Part shown: positions 6,386 through 8,081 of the stretch, piece after piece | Numbering within the stretch: the stretch's first letter is position 1 | How the letters are laid out: every line of letters begins with the position of its first letter | From: CAYJEO01 sp964369355 | GTDB taxonomy: Bacteria; Bacillota_I; Bacilli_A; RF39; UBA660 | Reading direction: 5' to 3' | DNA length: 8,081 nucleotides | NCBI GenBank assembly: GCA_964369355.1 | Contig: CAYJEO010000037.1 | Location: 1-8,081 of the forward strand | Notes under the pieces: model-generated | Database searches by the model: none | What the model was told of the DNA's origin: nothing | What the model saw: only the letters and a program-made list of their open reading frames with translations | Program-made: the position numbers and the translations under genes

Positions 6386-6411
6386 ACATCTTTTAATAAA
6401 GATGTTTTTTT
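6386..6411. terminator. bidirectional terminator between convergent genes
   Basis: Arms ACATCTTT (6386-6393) and AAAGATGT (6398-6405) enclose the loop TAAT. Seven T (6405-6411) follow on the plus strand and eight A (6377-6384) precede, giving a T tract on the minus strand. It serves the proline-rich gene (plus) and the RNHCP gene (minus). The RNHCP stop codon lies partly in the T tract. Confidence 0.88.
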
Positions 6412-6712
6412 ATGCTTTAGTTGATAGTTCAATAATCATATCCATATTATCGTCATCAGCCATAATGTTTTTATGTAACTGATTACATTTATCGCATTTA
6501 TATATAATTTTATATGTATTTTTAAATTTTTCAATACCGATTGGTCTTAATAATCCATGACATTCATTTAATCTGTCTCCTGGAAATATATCTAAATGTT
6601 TAGAATATAAGCAATATGGACAATGATCTCTTGCTGTATAATTTAATTTAGTTACTTCTTTATTACAATTCTCACATACAAAGTTTTCATCTCTCATAGT
6701 AAATTTTTTCAA
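6410..6712 (-). CDS. RNHCP-domain zinc-binding protein
   Basis: A 100-residue protein matching the small RNHCP family, named for a conserved Arg-Asn-His-Cys-Pro string; its function is unknown. Visible are CENC (13-16), RDHCPYC (28-34), HLDIFPGDR (39-47), C51, LLRPIGIE (54-61) and KCDKC (72-76). These are three Cys pairs plus a lone Cys51 and His30, suited to binding zinc in two ribbons. The signature is RDHCP here, Asp for Asn. I chose the TTG start at 6712-6710, giving MKKFTMRDENF, because AGGTGA lies 5 nt before it and family members usually start this way. The GTG at 6721 overlaps that ribosome binding site, and an ATG at 6697 is possible but has none. It is the only protein gene here on the minus strand, divergent from scpA and convergent with the proline-rich gene. 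Confidence 0.9.
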   Translation of the reverse strand: MKKFTMRDENFVCENCNKEVTKLNYTARDHCPYCLYSKHLDIFPGDRLNECHGLLRPIGIEKFKNTYKIIYKCDKCNQLHKNIMADDDNMDMIIELSTKA

Positions 6713-6729
6713 AATAATCACCTAAGTAA

Positions 6730-6738
6730 ATTATACCA
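6730..6738 (-). promoter_or_regulatory. extended -10 promoter of the RNHCP gene
   Basis: On the minus strand TGGTATAAT (6738-6730) is a perfect -10 with TGn extension and no clear -35. The start is expected near 6723, so the message would begin at or just before its ribosome binding site AGGTGA (6723-6718). Confidence 0.7.
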
Positions 6739-6753
6739 TATATTTAATTGTTG

Positions 6754-6762
6754 TGATATAAT
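6754..6762 (+). promoter_or_regulatory. extended -10 promoter of scpAB
   Basis: TGATATAAT (perfect -10 at 6757-6762, TGn extension) lies in the same 12-base string TTGTGATATAAT seen before the proline-rich gene. The start near 6769 leaves about 16 nt of leader including GGAAGTGA. It is back to back with the RNHCP promoter; only 21 bases separate the two -10 hexamers. Confidence 0.75.
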
Positions 6763-6784
6763 AGTTATATTTGGAAGTGATATT

Positions 6785-7516
6785 ATGAACTATAGTGTAA
6801 AAATAACAGACTTTGAAGGTCCTCTAGATTTATTATTACATTTAATTAAAGAATCTTCAATTGATATTTATAATATTAAAATAGAAGAAATTGCAAAACA
6901 GTATTTAGATTTTATTAGTGAAATGGAAAAATTAAATTTAGATATTGCTAGTGAATATTTAGTTATGGCAGCACAATTAATAGAAATGAAATCTTCTATG
7001 TTATTACCTAGTAAAAAGACAGACTCTTTAGAAGAAGAATATGAAGAAGATCCAAGAGAAGCTTTGATTAATAGATTACTAGAATACAAAAAATATAAAG
7101 AAGTTACTAATGATTTTAAAAATTTAGAAGAAGCAAGACAAGAATATTTTACTAAGGAAATGTCTAATTTAAAAGATTATGCTAAAGAATCTACTTTAGA
7201 AGGAGATTTAAATTTAGATGATTTAATGAATGCTTTTAAAAAGTTTTTAGAAGATAAAGCAAAAGAGCAACCTTTATCTACTAAAATAACTTCTAAAGAA
7301 TATTCAGTATCAGCTAGATCAAGTGAAATTAAAAATATATTAAAAACTAAGAAAAAAGTTAATTTTACAGAACTTTTTGAAATAGTTACTAAAGATTATG
7401 TAGTTGTTACTTTTTTATCTATATTAAGTATGGCTCGTAAAAGTGAATTGGTTATTGTACAAGATAATAACTTTAATGAAATTGTATTAAAATTAAAAGA
7501 GGTGGACGATGAATAA
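6785..7516 (+). CDS. scpA: segregation and condensation protein A
   Basis: A 243-residue kleisin subunit of the SMC-ScpAB complex, which organises and separates chromosomes. The N-terminal signature FEGPLDLLLHLIKE (10-23) and the following helices (IAKQYLDFI, LDIASEYLVMAAQLIEMKS) form the part that binds the SMC neck. An acidic linker (about 77-92) and the ScpB-binding middle follow. The C-terminal winged helix (about 180-243) has FTELFEIVTKDYVVVTFLSILSMARKSE-like residues for the SMC cap. The length is normal for the family (about 230-260). The ATG is preceded by GGAAGTGA, a modest ribosome binding site. It overlaps scpB by 8 nt (ATGAATAA), as is usual for this coupled pair. Confidence 0.97.
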   Translation: MNYSVKITDFEGPLDLLLHLIKESSIDIYNIKIEEIAKQYLDFISEMEKLNLDIASEYLVMAAQLIEMKSSMLLPSKKTDSLEEEYEEDPREALINRLLEYKKYKEVTNDFKNLEEARQEYFTKEMSNLKDYAKESTLEGDLNLDDLMNAFKKFLEDKAKEQPLSTKITSKEYSVSARSSEIKNILKTKKKVNFTELFEIVTKDYVVVTFLSILSMARKSELVIVQDNNFNEIVLKLKEVDDE

Positions 7517-8075
7517 AGAAGCAATATTAGAAGGTATTTTATTTATTAAAGGTGAAGATGGTGTCACTTTAAATGAATTAATAGAAGTATTAGATATAAA
7601 AGAAGAGGAAGTTGTTTCTTTATTATCTTCTTTAGAAGCTAATTTACTATCTGAAAATCGTGGTTTAAAATTAGATATACTAGGTAATAAATATAAATTA
7701 ACTACTAAAGTAATTCATAAACCTTATTATGAAAAATTAATTGAAGCTACTAATAATACTTTAAGTCAATCTTCTTTAGAGACTCTAGCTATTATTGCTT
7801 ATAATGCTCCAATTACTAGATCTCAGGTAGATGATATAAGAGGTGTTGATAGTTCTCATATGGTAAGAAAGTTAGTCAGATTAAATTTAATTAAAGAATT
7901 AGGGCGTTCTGATTTACCAGGTAGACCTATATTATATTCAACAACAGATAACTTTTTAGATTACTTTGGTCTTTCAACTATAGATGAATTACCAATTGTT
8001 AAAGAAGTTAAGTTAGATGATTCAGAAATTAATTTATTTGAATCTAAATATAAAGAACTTGACAAAGTAGCATAA
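7509..8075 (+). CDS. scpB: segregation and condensation protein B
   Basis: A 188-residue partner of ScpA that forms a dimer on the kleisin linker in the SMC complex. Two winged-helix domains are visible. The first is at about 1-75 (AILEGILFIKGEDGVTLNEL). The second is at about 85-160, with the family block LSQSSLETLAIIAYN, PITRSQVDDIRGVDS, LIKELGRSDLPGRP and LYSTTDNFLDYFGL. It ends with the common LSTIDELP segment and a short acidic tail, so it is full length. AGAGGTG (7498-7504) lies 4 nt before the ATG inside scpA. The last six bases of the window after its TAA are too few to show what follows. Confidence 0.97.
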   Translation: MNKEAILEGILFIKGEDGVTLNELIEVLDIKEEEVVSLLSSLEANLLSENRGLKLDILGNKYKLTTKVIHKPYYEKLIEATNNTLSQSSLETLAIIAYNAPITRSQVDDIRGVDSSHMVRKLVRLNLIKELGRSDLPGRPILYSTTDNFLDYFGLSTIDELPIVKEVKLDDSEINLFESKYKELDKVA

Positions 8076-8081
8076 TGTGAT

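Noticed and set aside
1..8081. Mycoplasma-type code with TGA as tryptophan
   Set aside because: Tryptophans are TGG, complete family-length genes contain no internal TGA, and the tRNA-Trp anticodon is CCA.

Overview
The window comes from a very AT-rich, compact, low-GC bacterium, most likely a Bacillota lineage of the Bacilli/Mollicutes-neighbouring type. The evidence is ScpA/ScpB, a NIF3 protein with the Firmicutes-type central insert, a Firmicutes-like tRNA-Trp, strong AGGAGG-type ribosome binding sites and hairpin-plus-T-tract terminators. The code is standard: every tryptophan I checked is TGG and the tRNA-Trp anticodon is CCA. None of the eleven genes ends in TGA (nine TAA, two TAG). The exact taxon is an inference.

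Layout. (1) 2-75, minus: tRNA-Trp, divergent from the rest. (2) 76-190: two divergent promoters whose -35 regions are the arms of one inverted repeat. (3) 191-3414, plus: a likely operon of four genes. A NIF3 metalloprotein sits between three paralogous cytoplasmic proteins of about 231-235 residues that I cannot assign to any known family. It closes with a terminator at 3406-3429. (4) 3468-4878, plus: a RluA-type pseudouridine synthase overlapping a six-helix HdeD/DUF308 membrane protein, then a terminator. (5) 4923-5789, plus: an M23 peptidase with an SH3b domain and no signal peptide, resembling an endolysin. (6) 5839-6375, plus: a proline-rich protein of six 14-residue repeats with a C-terminal membrane anchor. 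(7) 6386-6411: a bidirectional terminator shared with the convergent RNHCP zinc protein gene (minus). (8) 6785-8075, plus: scpA and scpB, overlapping, divergent from RNHCP. No intergenic stretch exceeds 300 bases.

How the parts fit. ScpA and ScpB are the non-SMC subunits of the chromosome-organising SMC complex. The pseudouridine synthase and the tRNA belong to RNA metabolism. The M23-SH3b, HdeD and tail-anchored proteins concern the envelope. The main unexplained element is the triplicated family around NIF3. Other recurring patterns are an extended -10 promoter TG(A/G)TATAAT used four times, three gene overlaps of identical form ATGNNTAA, and terminators that overlap stop codons.
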